From Halopseudomonas xinjiangensis (GTDB lineage: Bacteria; Pseudomonadota; Gammaproteobacteria; Pseudomonadales; Pseudomonadaceae), in contig NZ_LT629736.1 of NCBI RefSeq assembly GCF_900104945.1, positions 2,542,001-2,606,000 of the forward strand: a stretch of 64,000 nucleotides of DNA, written 5' to 3'. Made by a program: the position numbers and the translations under genes. The notes under the pieces are model-generated. The model made no database searches. It had not been told where the DNA came from and saw only the letters and a program-made list of their open reading frames with translations. Positions 51,732-60,402 of the stretch are shown in pieces (the first letter of the stretch is position 1; each line of letters starts with the position of its first letter).

Positions 51732-52754
51732 CTAGGCTGCAGTCGGCTCGGTCCGACACCACTGGGCCAGGGTCTCGATCCAGTGCGGATGGTCGTTCAG
51801 ACAGGGAATCAACACGAGCTCCTCGCCGCCGGCTTCGATGAACTGTTCGCGCGCCCTGTCACCGATCTCTTCGAGCGTCTCGATGCAGTCGGTGACAAAC
51901 GCCGGACACATTACCAGGAGCCGCTTGACGCCCTGCGCCGCCAACTCATCAATCCGCGCATCAGTGTAAGGCTCGATCCACTTGGCCCGGCCAAGTCGTG
52001 ACTGGAACGCCTGAGACCATTGCCCGTCAGCCAACCCCATTCTTGCCGCGAACTCCTTGGAAACCGCCGTGCACTGAGCGCGGTAGCAGGTTGCATGGGC
52101 TACCGAAGGGCGGTCGCAGCAGTCCGGATAGTTCAGACAATGATTACCGGTGGGATCTGCCTTGCGCAGATGGCGCTCCGGCAGCCCGTGATAGCTCATC
52201 AGCAGATGATCGAAGGGTTGCTCGAAGTACGGCCTTGCACTGGCGACCAATGCGTCCATGTAGCCGGGACGGTCGTGGAACGCAGGAATCACCGTGAGCC
52301 GAACGCTGAGTCCATGCTTGGCAATGACGCGCTCGGCTTCGCGAACCGAAGTCGTGATGGTGCTGTCGGCATGCTGCGGATATTGCGGGATGAAGAGGAT
52401 TTCGCTGACTCCGGGACGCGCCGCCAGTGCCAGCATCCCTCGTTCGATGGACGGCTCGCCATAACGCATGGCCAGTTCCACCGGCATATCGAGCTTGGCT
52501 TGCACCGCCTGCTGCACGCGGCGGCTCAGTACGACCAGTGGGGAGCCCTCATCCCACCAGATCGAAGCATAGGCTTCAGCCGACTGTTTCGGCCGGGTGG
52601 CCAGGATGATACTTACCAATAACCGCCGCGCAGGCCAGGGCAGGTCGATTACGTAGGGGTCCATCAGGAACTGGTTGAGGTAGCGACGGACATCCGCCAC
52701 CTCGGTGCTGGCAGGGGAGCCCAGATTAACCAGCAATACCCCGCGTGCGGACAT
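51732..52754 (-). CDS. hemH: Ferrochelatase
   Basis: A 340-aa enzyme that inserts Fe2+ into protoporphyrin IX to give haem. The catalytic His189 is in SYHGLPERH, and the Glu region is [15 protein letters not shown]. Conserved Cys residues ([20 protein letters not shown]) are seen, as in ferrochelatases that bind an iron-sulphur cluster, but the pattern here is not diagnostic. It follows the epimerase gene after 21 nt on the same strand, so a promoter before that gene would also drive hemH. Protoporphyrin IX is a photosensitiser, and E. coli hemH (visA) mutants are killed by visible light, which fits light control. Confidence 0.96.
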   Translation of the reverse strand: MSARGVLLVNLGSPASTEVADVRRYLNQFLMDPYVIDLPWPARRLLVSIILATRPKQSAEAYASIWWDEGSPLVVLSRRVQQAVQAKLDMPVELAMRYGEPSIERGMLALAARPGVSEILFIPQYPQHADSTITTSVREAERVIAKHGLSVRLTVIPAFHDRPGYMDALVASARPYFEQPFDHLLMSYHGLPERHLRKADPTGNHCLNYPDCCDRPSVAHATCYRAQCTAVSKEFAARMGLADGQWSQAFQSRLGRAKWIEPYTDARIDELAAQGVKRLLVMCPAFVTDCIETLEEIGDRAREQFIEAGGEELVLIPCLNDHPHWIETLAQWCRTEPTAA

Positions 52755-52775
52755 GTACTACCTCTCTCATGTTGA

Positions 52776-53678
52776 TCAGTGTTTCGAGTCGAGTACGTCG
52801 TTCAGCGCGGGCTCGAGCTCGGTGAAGCGGAAAGTGTATCCGCTTTCCAGCGCCTTGCGGGGCACTGCATTCTGCCCGCCGAGGAGCAACTCGGCCATCT
52901 CGCCCAGCCCCAGCTTGAGCGCGGCAGACGGCAGAGGAAGCAGCGCCGGACGATGCAACGCCCGGCCCAGCTCTCGCGCGAACTCACGATTGGTGACCGG
53001 ATTCGGGGCAGTCGAATTGAACGGGCCTCGGCATTGCTCGTGAGTAAGCAGATGCCGAATGATGCCCACTTCGTCATGCAGGTGCACCCAGGGCATGTAT
53101 TGTCGCCCCGAGCCGATCGGCCCACCCAGCCCCATGCGAAACGGCAGCAGCATCTTCTGCAAAAAGCCGCCATCAGGCGCCAACACCAGTCCGGTGCGGA
53201 CCTGACACACCCGTATTCCATGGGCGGCTGCGCGCTGCGCGGCAGTCTCCCAGGCGTCACACAACGTGTGGGTGTAGCCTGCCTTTCCGGGATGTGTTTC
53301 GTCGATGATGGTGCTGCCGGTGTTGCCGTACCAGCCAACCGCCGAACCACTGATCAATACAGAGGGCTTCCTGGGTAGCGTTCCCAGCCAGGCGACCAGC
53401 TGTTCGGTCAGCGTGACTCTGCTCGCCCACAACTCGCCCTTGCGAGCCGAGGACCAGCGCTTGTCGGCAATCGGGGCACCGGCGAGGTTGATTACCGCAT
53501 CGGGGGCGTCATCGTTCAGCTCAGTGAGAGTCTCCACACCACGGACCTTTGCACCGCAAAGCGCGGGAACCTGCTGCGGCCTGCGCGACAGCACAGTAAC
53601 CCGGTGCCCGTCCGCGAGAAAGCTTCCGCACAGCGACCGGCCTATCAGGCCGGTACCACCAGTCAACAGAATATGCAT
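52776..53678 (-). CDS. TIGR01777 family NAD-dependent epimerase (YfcH-like)
   Basis: A 300-aa extended-SDR protein. The cofactor site is MHILLTGGTGLIGRSLCGSF; VINLAGAPIADKRWS and SGSAVGWYG follow the family, and a C-terminal DUF1731 region ends with AVPRKALESGYTFRF. The substrate is unknown. Homologues sit next to hemH or photolyase genes in several Pseudomonas. A TTGTAC/TATAGC element on the same strand at 53801-53775 is its probable promoter, with a leader of about 90 nt. Confidence 0.88.
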   Translation of the reverse strand: MHILLTGGTGLIGRSLCGSFLADGHRVTVLSRRPQQVPALCGAKVRGVETLTELNDDAPDAVINLAGAPIADKRWSSARKGELWASRVTLTEQLVAWLGTLPRKPSVLISGSAVGWYGNTGSTIIDETHPGKAGYTHTLCDAWETAAQRAAAHGIRVCQVRTGLVLAPDGGFLQKMLLPFRMGLGGPIGSGRQYMPWVHLHDEVGIIRHLLTHEQCRGPFNSTAPNPVTNREFARELGRALHRPALLPLPSAALKLGLGEMAELLLGGQNAVPRKALESGYTFRFTELEPALNDVLDSKH

Positions 53679-53774
53679 GTGGGACTCCTCGCTTGCAGCG
53701 GAACGAAATCATGCCACCGTTAACGTAACAGGCTCACGGCCGCCGAACTTGAAGTCAGTTCGCAGATCGGCAAT

Positions 53775-53801
53775 GCTATACATAAATACCTGTATGTACA
53801 A
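53775..53801 (-). promoter_or_regulatory. Candidate LitR-type promoter/operator before the epimerase-hemH pair (site 3)
   Basis: On the minus strand TTGTAC (53801-53796), 15 nt, TATAGC (53780-53775); as an operator TGTACA-N12-TGTATA. The divergent FAD oxidoreductase starts at 53839 and may be controlled from the same site: a TATAAA at 53809-53814 could be its -10. Confidence 0.55.
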
Positions 53802-53838
53802 CTTACGTATAAATCAAACATTATCTATCGGGAAACCT

Positions 53839-54816
53839 ATGAAATCGCTTCGCATCGCCATCATCGGCGCCGGTCTGGCCGGGATCAGCGCCGCACGAAC
53901 GCTCACCGGCAAGGGTCACTCCGTGGAGCTTTACGACAAGAGCCGGGGCAGCGGTGGCCGCATGAGCAGCAAGCGTACCGAATTCGGCGAACTCGACATG
54001 GGCGCGCAGTATTTCACCGCCCGGGACCCGCGTTTTCGTCACGAACTGCAGCGCTGGCTGGATGCCGGCTGGGCTGCCGAATGGTCTCCCAAAATGTATC
54101 GGTTCGACGACGTCGGGCTCGCTGCCTCGCCTGACGAACAAACTCGCTATGTGGGGTCGCCCCGGATGACGGCGTTGTCCCGTCATCTGCTCGTAGGCCT
54201 CGAATTGCAAAGCGGTGTACGTATCGTCGAACTGCAGCGCAACGATGAGCAGCACTGGAACCTGATGGACGATGGCGGTCGAGCATACGGTCCTTTCGAC
54301 CGCGTCCTGGTTGCCACTCCTGCCCCCCAGGCGGTTCCGTTGTTGAAGGCGTCTCCCAACCTGGCCCAGGCCGCTGCGCAGGTACGTGTCGCGCCATGCT
54401 GGACGGTGGCTTTATCGTTTTCACAACGGTTAGCAACGGACGTTGAAGCCTGCTTCGTTCGCCATGGACCGCTGGACTGGGTATCTCGCCATCTCAGCAA
54501 ACCGGGCCGTTCCGGCGCTGATAGCTGGATCATCCAGTCGAGTGCCGACTGGGCCACGGAACACGAAGCCACCGGCGCAAATGATGTCACCCAGCAACTG
54601 ACCGAGGCCTTCGCTCAAGTGCTCGGGCTGAATCTGCCTGAACCCGACCAACGCATGGCCCATCGCTGGCTCTACGCCCGCTCTGTGGAACCCTGCGCAT
54701 GGGGTGCTCTGGCGGCGCCTGAGCTGGGCTTGTACGCCTGTGGCGACTGGTGTCTCTCGGGACGCATCGAGGGCGCCTGGTTGAGTGGGCGGCAGGCGGC
54801 GGACAGTGTCGTCTAA
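53839..54816 (+). CDS. FAD-dependent oxidoreductase, renalase/amine-oxidase-like
   Basis: A 325-aa flavoprotein. The N-terminal FAD motif IIGAGLAGISAARTL and KSRGSGGRMSSKR (34-46, the GG doublet of amine oxidases) are clear, and GLYACGDWCLSGRIEGAWLS near the C-terminus closes the FAD site. The substrate is unknown; renalase-like bacterial proteins oxidise reduced nicotinamide isomers, but that cannot be assigned here. It overlaps the small Trp-rich gene and is divergent from the epimerase gene; both face candidate site 3. Confidence 0.87.
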   Translation: MKSLRIAIIGAGLAGISAARTLTGKGHSVELYDKSRGSGGRMSSKRTEFGELDMGAQYFTARDPRFRHELQRWLDAGWAAEWSPKMYRFDDVGLAASPDEQTRYVGSPRMTALSRHLLVGLELQSGVRIVELQRNDEQHWNLMDDGGRAYGPFDRVLVATPAPQAVPLLKASPNLAQAAAQVRVAPCWTVALSFSQRLATDVEACFVRHGPLDWVSRHLSKPGRSGADSWIIQSSADWATEHEATGANDVTQQLTEAFAQVLGLNLPEPDQRMAHRWLYARSVEPCAWGALAAPELGLYACGDWCLSGRIEGAWLSGRQAADSVV

Positions 54817-55003
54817 GCGCGCTCCTGCCCATCGGATCAATCCGGCCAAGCTACTGCATTCGAAATGGACCGCGGTAACGCCGGCCAACCGCGAACGCCA
54901 CTTCATGGTGGTCAAGGAACATGTAGACGATCTGGAACGGGTGATGGATGTCGACTGGCGCCAGCTGACCAACCTCGATACCTGGATCCCTGGCTGGCGA
55001 TGA
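54806..55003 (+). CDS. TIGR02450 family Trp-rich small protein
   Basis: A 65-aa protein with the family core RINPAKLLHSKWTAVTPANR and a final LTNLDTWIPGWR. GTG 54806 lies inside the end of the FAD oxidoreductase gene (11-nt overlap), suggesting translational coupling; GTG 54785 is an alternative. These proteins often neighbour photolyase or cryptochrome genes. Function unknown. Confidence 0.75.
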   Translation: MSSKRAPAHRINPAKLLHSKWTAVTPANRERHFMVVKEHVDDLERVMDVDWRQLTNLDTWIPGWR

Positions 55004-55015
55004 CCACGCCTTCGC

Positions 55016-55074
55016 TTGTACAAATGCATAGCTCGTGTAGAATTTTATTGTACAAGTACAACGTTTTGTATAAG
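55016..55074 (+). promoter_or_regulatory. Candidate LitR-type promoter/operator before rudS (site 4)
   Basis: TTGTACAA at 55016-55023 and TTGTACAAGTACAA at 55048-55061. The second TTGTAC (55048-55053) is 15 nt from TATAAG (55069-55074), giving TGTACA-N12-TGTATA. Since AGAGAGG and the rudS ATG follow directly, the real promoter may be the upstream pair TTGTAC (55016-55021), 16 nt, TAGAAT (55038-55043), with the second element acting as the operator. Confidence 0.6.
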
Positions 55075-55084
55075 AGAGGTTTCC

Positions 55085-56047
55085 ATGGACCCCCAGACGC
55101 CAGCCCGCATACCGATCGGAATCAGCGATTGTCTGACCGGCAGCCCGGTGCGGTTCAATGCCGGGCACAAGCATTCGTCCCTGTGCACCGAACAGCTAGG
55201 CCAATGGTTCGAGCTGGTGCCATTCTGTCCCGAGATCGCTGCAGGCCTGGGCACACCGCGCCAGCCGGTTCGCCTGGTGGGCGAGCCTTCCGCTCCCCGT
55301 GCCGTGGGGACGCGAGACGCAAGTATGGAGATCACCGAGCAATTACTGGCCTACGGCGAGACGGTGGCGGCGACGCATCCCCATCTCTGTGGCTTTATTC
55401 TCATGCAAAAATCGCCGAGCTGCGGTATGGAGCGGGTCAAGGTCTATCAGGACAACGGCCAGCCTGCACCGCAGACCGGTAGCGGGCTGTTTGCCAAGGC
55501 GCTGATGCAGGCCAATCCCTTGCTGCCCGTCGAAGAAGAAGGCCGTCTGCATGACCCGGTGCTACGAGAGAACTTCATCATGCGCGTGATGGTCATGGCG
55601 GCCTGGAAGCAGCTGGGCGAGGACGGCCTCACCCGGGTCCGGCTGATCGAGTTTCACTCTCGCCACAAATACCTGCTCCTGGCCCACGATCCGGACGCTT
55701 ATCGCCGGCTTGGCCGGCTGCTCGCCAATTTGCGTGACTGCGATCTGCAGCGGCTGGCCGAGGACTACTTCGCCGACCTGATCCTTTCGTTGAAGCGCAA
55801 GGCCAGTCGTCGCTCACACAGCAATGTGCTCGAACATATCGTGGGACACTTCAAACGTGCCCTGGCAGGCCATGAGAAGTCGGAGATGCAAAGTCTCATC
55901 GAGCAGTACCGACTCGGGATGGTCCCGCTTGTCGTCCCGGTCACCCTGCTCAAGCATCATCTGCTCAACCATCCTGATGCCTACCTGGACAGCCAGGCGT
56001 ATCTGCAGCCTTATCCAGCCGAGCTGAGCCTGCGCAATGCGATCTAG
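55085..56047 (+). CDS. rudS: RudS-type tRNA 4-thiouridine desulfidase (TudS + DUF1722)
   Basis: A 320-aa fusion of an N-terminal DUF523/TudS domain (about 8-160) and a C-terminal DUF1722 domain (about 185-305, FHSRHKYLLLAHDPDAYRRL). TudS proteins carry a [4Fe-4S] cluster and remove sulphur from thiouracil; candidate ligands are Cys16 (GISDCLTG), Cys48 (PFCPEIAAG) and Cys113 (KSPSCGM). The TudS-DUF1722 fusion was described as RudS, which erases 4-thiouridine from tRNA and lessens near-UV growth delay (recalled from the literature). It heads the operon with the LitR-type regulator and phrB. ATG 55085 has AGAGAGG upstream; a frame from 55016 is open but reads through the promoter. Confidence 0.85.
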   Translation: MDPQTPARIPIGISDCLTGSPVRFNAGHKHSSLCTEQLGQWFELVPFCPEIAAGLGTPRQPVRLVGEPSAPRAVGTRDASMEITEQLLAYGETVAATHPHLCGFILMQKSPSCGMERVKVYQDNGQPAPQTGSGLFAKALMQANPLLPVEEEGRLHDPVLRENFIMRVMVMAAWKQLGEDGLTRVRLIEFHSRHKYLLLAHDPDAYRRLGRLLANLRDCDLQRLAEDYFADLILSLKRKASRRSHSNVLEHIVGHFKRALAGHEKSEMQSLIEQYRLGMVPLVVPVTLLKHHLLNHPDAYLDSQAYLQPYPAELSLRNAI

Positions 56048-56056
56048 GAAAGCTGC

Positions 56057-56953
56057 ATGAACATGCCAAGCGTCGATCTGCTGCCGATCCGCGAAGTTGC
56101 GCGCCTCACTGGCGTTACCGCCGTCACCTTGCGCGCCTGGGAGCGGCGCTACGGGTTGGTTCAGCCCCATCGCACGCCCAAGGGGCATCGTTTGTATACG
56201 CCAGACAATGTCGAACAGATCCAGACCATCGTCGCCTGGCTGGGGCGTGGCGTAGCAGTCAGCCACGTGCGCGAATTGCTGAGCCGACCCAACGTGTCGC
56301 TCGATCTTGACGATTCGCCCTGGGGCGAATGGCGCCGGGGCTTGCTCGAAGGCCTGCTGGGATTCGATGCCGAGCGAGCCGATCGCGTTTACAACCAGGC
56401 GATGAGCAGCTATCCCATGCAGCTGGCCTGCGAGAGATTGCTTGAACCGGCCATCGCTGACCTTGAGCTACGCTGGAACGGTCAGTTTGGCGACGCGGTA
56501 GAACGTGCCTTCGCCTGCACCTGGCTACGCGCCCGGGTGTCCGCGCGCATCTATCACAACAACTGCCTGCAGCCCGGCGAATCGGTGTTGCTGAGTAACC
56601 TCTCCGAAGATTCCTGCCAGCCGGGCTTCTGGCTGCTGGCTGCCATGCTCAGCCAGAGCGGGCGCCGCGTCGAGCTGCTGGACTGGAGCATTCCAGTTGC
56701 TGAACTCGGGCTGGTAGCCGAGCGACAGCCATTGCAGGCAATGGTGCTCTACGGCAGTCAGGCGCTCACTAACGAGCAGCTACGACGGGAGCTTCCGGCA
56801 CTTATGCAGCAAGCCAACCTGCCAGTCTATTTCGCCGGGCCCGCTTCGCTGATCCATCACACTGGGTTGCAGGCACTGGGTATCGTGCCCACCGGCGAAT
56901 CCCCCTGTGGCGCCTATGCCTGGGTCAATCAGGAACTGCGAGAGCTTTCTTGA
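56057..56953 (+). CDS. MerR-family regulator, class II LitR-like (second paralogue)
   Basis: A 298-aa transcription factor, clearly paralogous to the one at 343-1314. The HTH is LLPIREVARLTGVTAVTLRA then WERRYGLVQPHRTPKGHRLY (8-47). A helical middle region (about 95-175) and a Rossmann-like C-terminal domain follow, but the cobalamin motif is absent (SEDSCQPGFWLLAAML at the expected place). It probably represses the rudS-litR-phrB operon in the dark, together with a LOV protein encoded elsewhere; that mechanism is borrowed from P. putida work. Its stop overlaps the TTG start of phrB. Confidence 0.88.
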   Translation: MNMPSVDLLPIREVARLTGVTAVTLRAWERRYGLVQPHRTPKGHRLYTPDNVEQIQTIVAWLGRGVAVSHVRELLSRPNVSLDLDDSPWGEWRRGLLEGLLGFDAERADRVYNQAMSSYPMQLACERLLEPAIADLELRWNGQFGDAVERAFACTWLRARVSARIYHNNCLQPGESVLLSNLSEDSCQPGFWLLAAMLSQSGRRVELLDWSIPVAELGLVAERQPLQAMVLYGSQALTNEQLRRELPALMQQANLPVYFAGPASLIHHTGLQALGIVPTGESPCGAYAWVNQELRELS

Positions 56954-58365
56954 GCATTCATCTGTGCTGGCTGCGCAACGATCTGCGCGTACATGACAAC
57001 ACCGCTCTCTGGCGAGCAAGCCAGCGGGGACAGGTGGTCGCTGTGTATCTGATCACGCCGGCGACCTGGAGCGAGCATGAGGAGGCAGCCAGCAAGGTCG
57101 ATTTCTGGCTACGCAACCTGACCGAGCTGAGTCGCGAACTGGGCGAACGCAACATCCCGCTAAGGCTGGTCGAGGTGGAGCACTGGCGCGATGCGCCGCG
57201 AGCCCTGATCAAGCTGGCCGAAAGCATGCAAGCGTCGAGCATGTCATTCAACGACGAGTACGGCGTGCATGAACAGCTGCGCGATCAGGCGGTGGCCGAC
57301 GCCTTCGCCGAAGCGGACCTGGATTGCCAGCGTCATGTCGATCAGACGTTGTTCAGGCCAGGTACCCTGCTGACCCAGTCCGGAAGCATGTACAAGGTGT
57401 ACAGCCAGTTTCGCAAGCAGGCGTACAGCGCATTACATCGTCAACTCCCGGCCTGCTTGCCTGCGCCCGAGCGCCAGCAACCGCTTTACATGGCATCGGA
57501 TCCAGTCCCCGAGCGGGTAAAAGGTTTTCAGGCAGTCTCTGAAGTCATTCGCACACTGTGGCCCGCCGGGGAGCACGCCGCCGCTGACCGGCTCGCGCTA
57601 TTCACCGAACACCTGCTCGAAGACTACGAGGACACCCGGGATCGGCCTGACATCGACGGCACCAGCCGGCTCTCGGCCTACCTGGCCAGTGGCGTGATCT
57701 CGGTACGTCAGTGCCTGCACGCTGCGATCGGCCACAATCTCGGCGAGTTCGATTCGGGCAAGCCCGGCGGGGTGAGCTGGATCAACGAGCTGCTGTGGCG
57801 GGAGTTCTACAAACACATCCTGGTGTGTTACGCACATGTGTCCCGCGGCGAAGCGTTCCGCGCCGAATATCAGGACTTCAACTGGCGGCACGACCCCGAA
57901 GGGCTCGAAGCCTGGCGGACCGGTCGTACCGGGATTCCGATCATTGATGCGGCCATGCGTCAGATGCTGGCCACCGGATGGATGCATAACCGCCTCCGCA
58001 TGCTCACCGCGATGTTTCTCTGCAAGAACCTGCTGATCAACTGGCAGGAGGGAGAACGCTGGTTCATGCGCCATTTGATCGATGGCGATCTCGCTGCCAA
58101 TAACGGCGGGTGGCAATGGAGTGCGTCGACAGGCACCGACTCGGCGCCCTATTTCAGGGTATTCAATCCCGCCACCCAGGCGCAGAAGTTCGACCCGGAC
58201 GGGAGTTTTATCCGCGAGTGGGTGCCCGAGCTGAGCTCGCTGTCGCCGCGGGAAATACATCAGCCGCTCTCCCCGGCACGGCTCGCCGAACTCGGCTATC
58301 CGCAGCCGATCGTCGATCTCAAAGCCAGTCGTCAGCGAGCCATTGCTGCTTTTCGCGGAGCCTGA
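56950..58365 (+). CDS. phrB: Deoxyribodipyrimidine photolyase (class I CPD)
   Basis: A 471-aa flavoenzyme that repairs UV-induced cyclobutane dimers with blue light. The antenna domain spans about 1-130, the FAD domain about 200-465, with WINELLWREFYKHIL, GRTGIPIIDAAMRQ, TGWMHNRLRMLTAMFLCKNL and GDLAANNGGWQWSASTGTD. It begins with a TTG codon (TTGA overlap with the regulator stop), since SIHLCWLRNDLRVHDNTAL is at the canonical N-terminus. At the antenna site the usual Asn-Glu pair reads His107-Glu108 (YGVHEQLRD), which may weaken methenyl-folate binding. His43 is kept. Expressed from the rudS promoter. Confidence 0.96.
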   Translation: MSIHLCWLRNDLRVHDNTALWRASQRGQVVAVYLITPATWSEHEEAASKVDFWLRNLTELSRELGERNIPLRLVEVEHWRDAPRALIKLAESMQASSMSFNDEYGVHEQLRDQAVADAFAEADLDCQRHVDQTLFRPGTLLTQSGSMYKVYSQFRKQAYSALHRQLPACLPAPERQQPLYMASDPVPERVKGFQAVSEVIRTLWPAGEHAAADRLALFTEHLLEDYEDTRDRPDIDGTSRLSAYLASGVISVRQCLHAAIGHNLGEFDSGKPGGVSWINELLWREFYKHILVCYAHVSRGEAFRAEYQDFNWRHDPEGLEAWRTGRTGIPIIDAAMRQMLATGWMHNRLRMLTAMFLCKNLLINWQEGERWFMRHLIDGDLAANNGGWQWSASTGTDSAPYFRVFNPATQAQKFDPDGSFIREWVPELSSLSPREIHQPLSPARLAELGYPQPIVDLKASRQRAIAAFRGA

Positions 58366-58479
58366 ATATCGTCTACCGATGAGTTCGCCAGCCCGCGATC
58401 GACGCAGGATGCTTTATCATGAGCCATGATTGAAGAAGCGGACGGGAAACCGCTGCCAGAACGAGCGAGAGTAGATGAA

Positions 58480-59016
58480 ATGCCGGCAAAAATGATCGTC
58501 AACGCCCTGCTGTTTCAGATCGGCTGGTTCGCTTGCTTGCTGGGCGGTACGTCCTGGTGGCTCTTGCTGCCACTGGCGGTTCTCGTGGTGCACTTTACCT
58601 GGATCAGTTCCTGGCGAGACGAAGGCAAGCTGGTGATCACGGTCATGCTTGCCGGCGGCGCGCTGGACTCTTTTCTGCTGCAGATGCATCTGTTCCGCCT
58701 GCCAGGCGACCCTGACCTGGTCCCGCTTTGGCTGTTGCTGGCCTGGGCGCTGTTCGGTACCACGTTGAACCACTGCTTGATCTGGGCGCGCCGAACCTGG
58801 TGGCTGACGGCCTCGACCGGTGCGATCGCCGGCGCGTTTGCCTACTGGGTTGGGGCGCAACTCACCGATTTCCGTCTGGGACTCGGCACGACCAAAACGC
58901 TGGCTATCGTTGCGCTGATCTGGGCGTTCCTGCTTCCGCTGCTGCATGGCTTCGCCAGGATGTATCGCCAGCAGCAGCGTCTGCGGAAACTGCAGGATGA
59001 GCAGGGCCTGAGCTAG
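58480..59016 (+). CDS. DUF2878 family membrane protein
   Basis: A 178-aa integral membrane protein with about five or six hydrophobic helices and the DUF2878 start MIVNALLFQIGWFACLLGG. The frame opens at ATG 58426; ATG 58480 gives a family-like N-terminus. Function is unknown, but DUF2878 genes recur beside photolyase, cyclopropane-fatty-acid synthase and FAD oxidoreductase genes in light and singlet-oxygen response clusters of Vibrio, Shewanella and Pseudomonas, so its place after phrB is meaningful. The stop codon lies within a strong hairpin. Confidence 0.8.
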   Translation: MPAKMIVNALLFQIGWFACLLGGTSWWLLLPLAVLVVHFTWISSWRDEGKLVITVMLAGGALDSFLLQMHLFRLPGDPDLVPLWLLLAWALFGTTLNHCLIWARRTWWLTASTGAIAGAFAYWVGAQLTDFRLGLGTTKTLAIVALIWAFLLPLLHGFARMYRQQQRLRKLQDEQGLS

Positions 59017-59025
59017 GCCCTGCTC
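58999..59025. terminator. Bidirectional terminator-like hairpin
   Basis: A perfect 11-bp inverted repeat, GAGCAGGGCCT (58999-59009) and AGGCCCTGCTC (59015-59025), with a 5-nt loop. It includes the DUF2878 stop codon and lies 13 nt from the convergent pagL stop. No T run. Confidence 0.55.
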
Positions 59026-59038
59026 GCGAGGTCGGATG

Positions 59039-59566
59039 TCAGATGGGCAGCCGGTAGTACAGCGTTGCGTTCTCGATGCCCTGGTTAGGCTCTTTCAACC
59101 CGGCATTGGAGTAGTGAAAGATGCGCACGCCGAGCTCCGAGCCACCGCCGAACCGCAACCCTGCACCGAGCCGGTCTTCGAAATGAAATCGCGAGCCAAG
59201 GTCCGGATCGCCATTGTTGATGCTGCTGCGGGTGAAGTACGCCGCCCCTACGCCCAGTTCGAGGAAGGGAGTCATTGCACCGCCCTGTCCGAACTCGAGC
59301 CGCAGCACCGGTGAAACGCCGACACTGGTGGTATCGAGACCGCTCCAGCGCACCACACCCGCATCCCAGTACCCGCCGAGACGGACATTACGCGACTGCG
59401 TTTGCCAGAGGGTCGTGCCGAAGTCGAACTGGGCCGAGAGGCGATAGGTGTCGGTCGATTCTGAGCTGCGACCTGCCTCAAGGGTGATGCCGTCAATTGC
59501 ATGGGCCAGGGGGGTAAAGCTGGAAACTACCAACGTACAGCCAAGTAACAGACCGCGTTTGTTCAT
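59039..59566 (-). CDS. pagL: Lipid A 3-O-deacylase PagL
   Basis: A 175-aa outer-membrane beta-barrel enzyme that removes the 3-O-acyl chain of lipid A, which lowers endotoxicity and membrane permeability. A signal peptide (about 1-23, ending LAHA) is followed by alternating beta strands; the catalytic His-Ser pair is in FHYSNAGLKEPNQGIE, with the Glu nearby. ATG 59566 has AAGGAA upstream. It sits next to murI as in P. aeruginosa and ends at the bidirectional hairpin. Confidence 0.9.
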   Translation of the reverse strand: MNKRGLLLGCTLVVSSFTPLAHAIDGITLEAGRSSESTDTYRLSAQFDFGTTLWQTQSRNVRLGGYWDAGVVRWSGLDTTSVGVSPVLRLEFGQGGAMTPFLELGVGAAYFTRSSINNGDPDLGSRFHFEDRLGAGLRFGGGSELGVRIFHYSNAGLKEPNQGIENATLYYRLPI

Positions 59567-59613
59567 GGATTGTGTTCCTTGCGTCATGATTCCTGCCGGG
59601 TCGCCCCGTACCT

Positions 59614-60402
59614 CTAAACGGACAACCGTAATACCGCTGCGTTCCCGCCCCACAAGGCGGGAAGCGCGCGCTCAAGCGCCTCTGGCTCGCCGCTCGACCA
59701 GAAGCGGGCCGACCGAGATGGCCCTTGCGCGAGCATGTCACGCTCGCCCAGACGAGCCGCTACCTGCCGTGCCACTGCGGCGCCGGTGTCGATGATCACG
59801 ACGCCTTCGGGTACTAGTGTCTGCAACACCGGTCGAACGAAGGGATAGTGGGTGCAACCGAGAATCAGCGTATCGCAACCCGCCTCGACGAGGGGAGCGC
59901 TGAAGCCGAGCAGCAACTGCTCCACCCGTGGCCCGGCCAGCTCCCCTGCTTCGATCAACTCGACCAGCCCCGGGCAGGGCTGAGTGTGCACTCTGACCGA
60001 GCCGGCGAACCGATCAAGCAGCGCTGCAAAGCGGGCGCTTTGCAGCGTACCTGTGGTAGCCAGCACGCCTACTGCTCCGCTACGAGTCGCCGCCGCTGCC
60101 GGCTTGACCGCCGGCTCCATTCCGATGACGGGCACCGTGAAGCATTCCCGCAAATCGGCCACCGCGGCCGCCGTAGCGGTATTGCACGCCACAACCAAAG
60201 CCTTCACCCCCTGCTCGAGCAGAAATTCGCTGATGGCCCGGCTGCGCTGGCGGATATAATCGGGCGACTTTTCACCGTAGGGGACATGGCCGCTATCAGC
60301 CACGTACAGCAGCGATTCATCAGGCAAGAGACGCTCAATCTCCCGCAATACGGAAAGCCCGCCAACGCCCGAATCGAAGATACCGATAGGCGCGTTACGC
60401 AT
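59614..60402 (-). CDS. murI: Glutamate racemase
   Basis: A 262-aa enzyme that supplies D-glutamate for peptidoglycan. The catalytic acid region is [14 protein letters not shown], and the two catalytic cysteines are in [12 protein letters not shown] and [13 protein letters not shown] 60402 overlaps the end of moeB by 8 nt; the open frame further upstream repeats the moeB tail and is not family-like. It is in a same-strand run with moeB, prmC, prfA and hemA. Confidence 0.95.
   Translation of the reverse strand: MRNAPIGIFDSGVGGLSVLREIERLLPDESLLYVADSGHVPYGEKSPDYIRQRSRAISEFLLEQGVKALVVACNTATAAAVADLRECFTVPVIGMEPAVKPAAAATRSGAVGVLATTGTLQSARFAALLDRFAGSVRVHTQPCPGLVELIEAGELAGPRVEQLLLGFSAPLVEAGCDTLILGCTHYPFVRPVLQTLVPEGVVIIDTGAAVARQVAARLGERDMLAQGPSRSARFWSSGEPEALERALPALWGGNAAVLRLSV

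Noticed and set aside
55016..55084. Longer RudS starting at ATG 55016
   Set aside because: The extra 23 codons run through the TTGTACA motifs and lack family similarity; ATG 55085 has a good ribosome-binding site.
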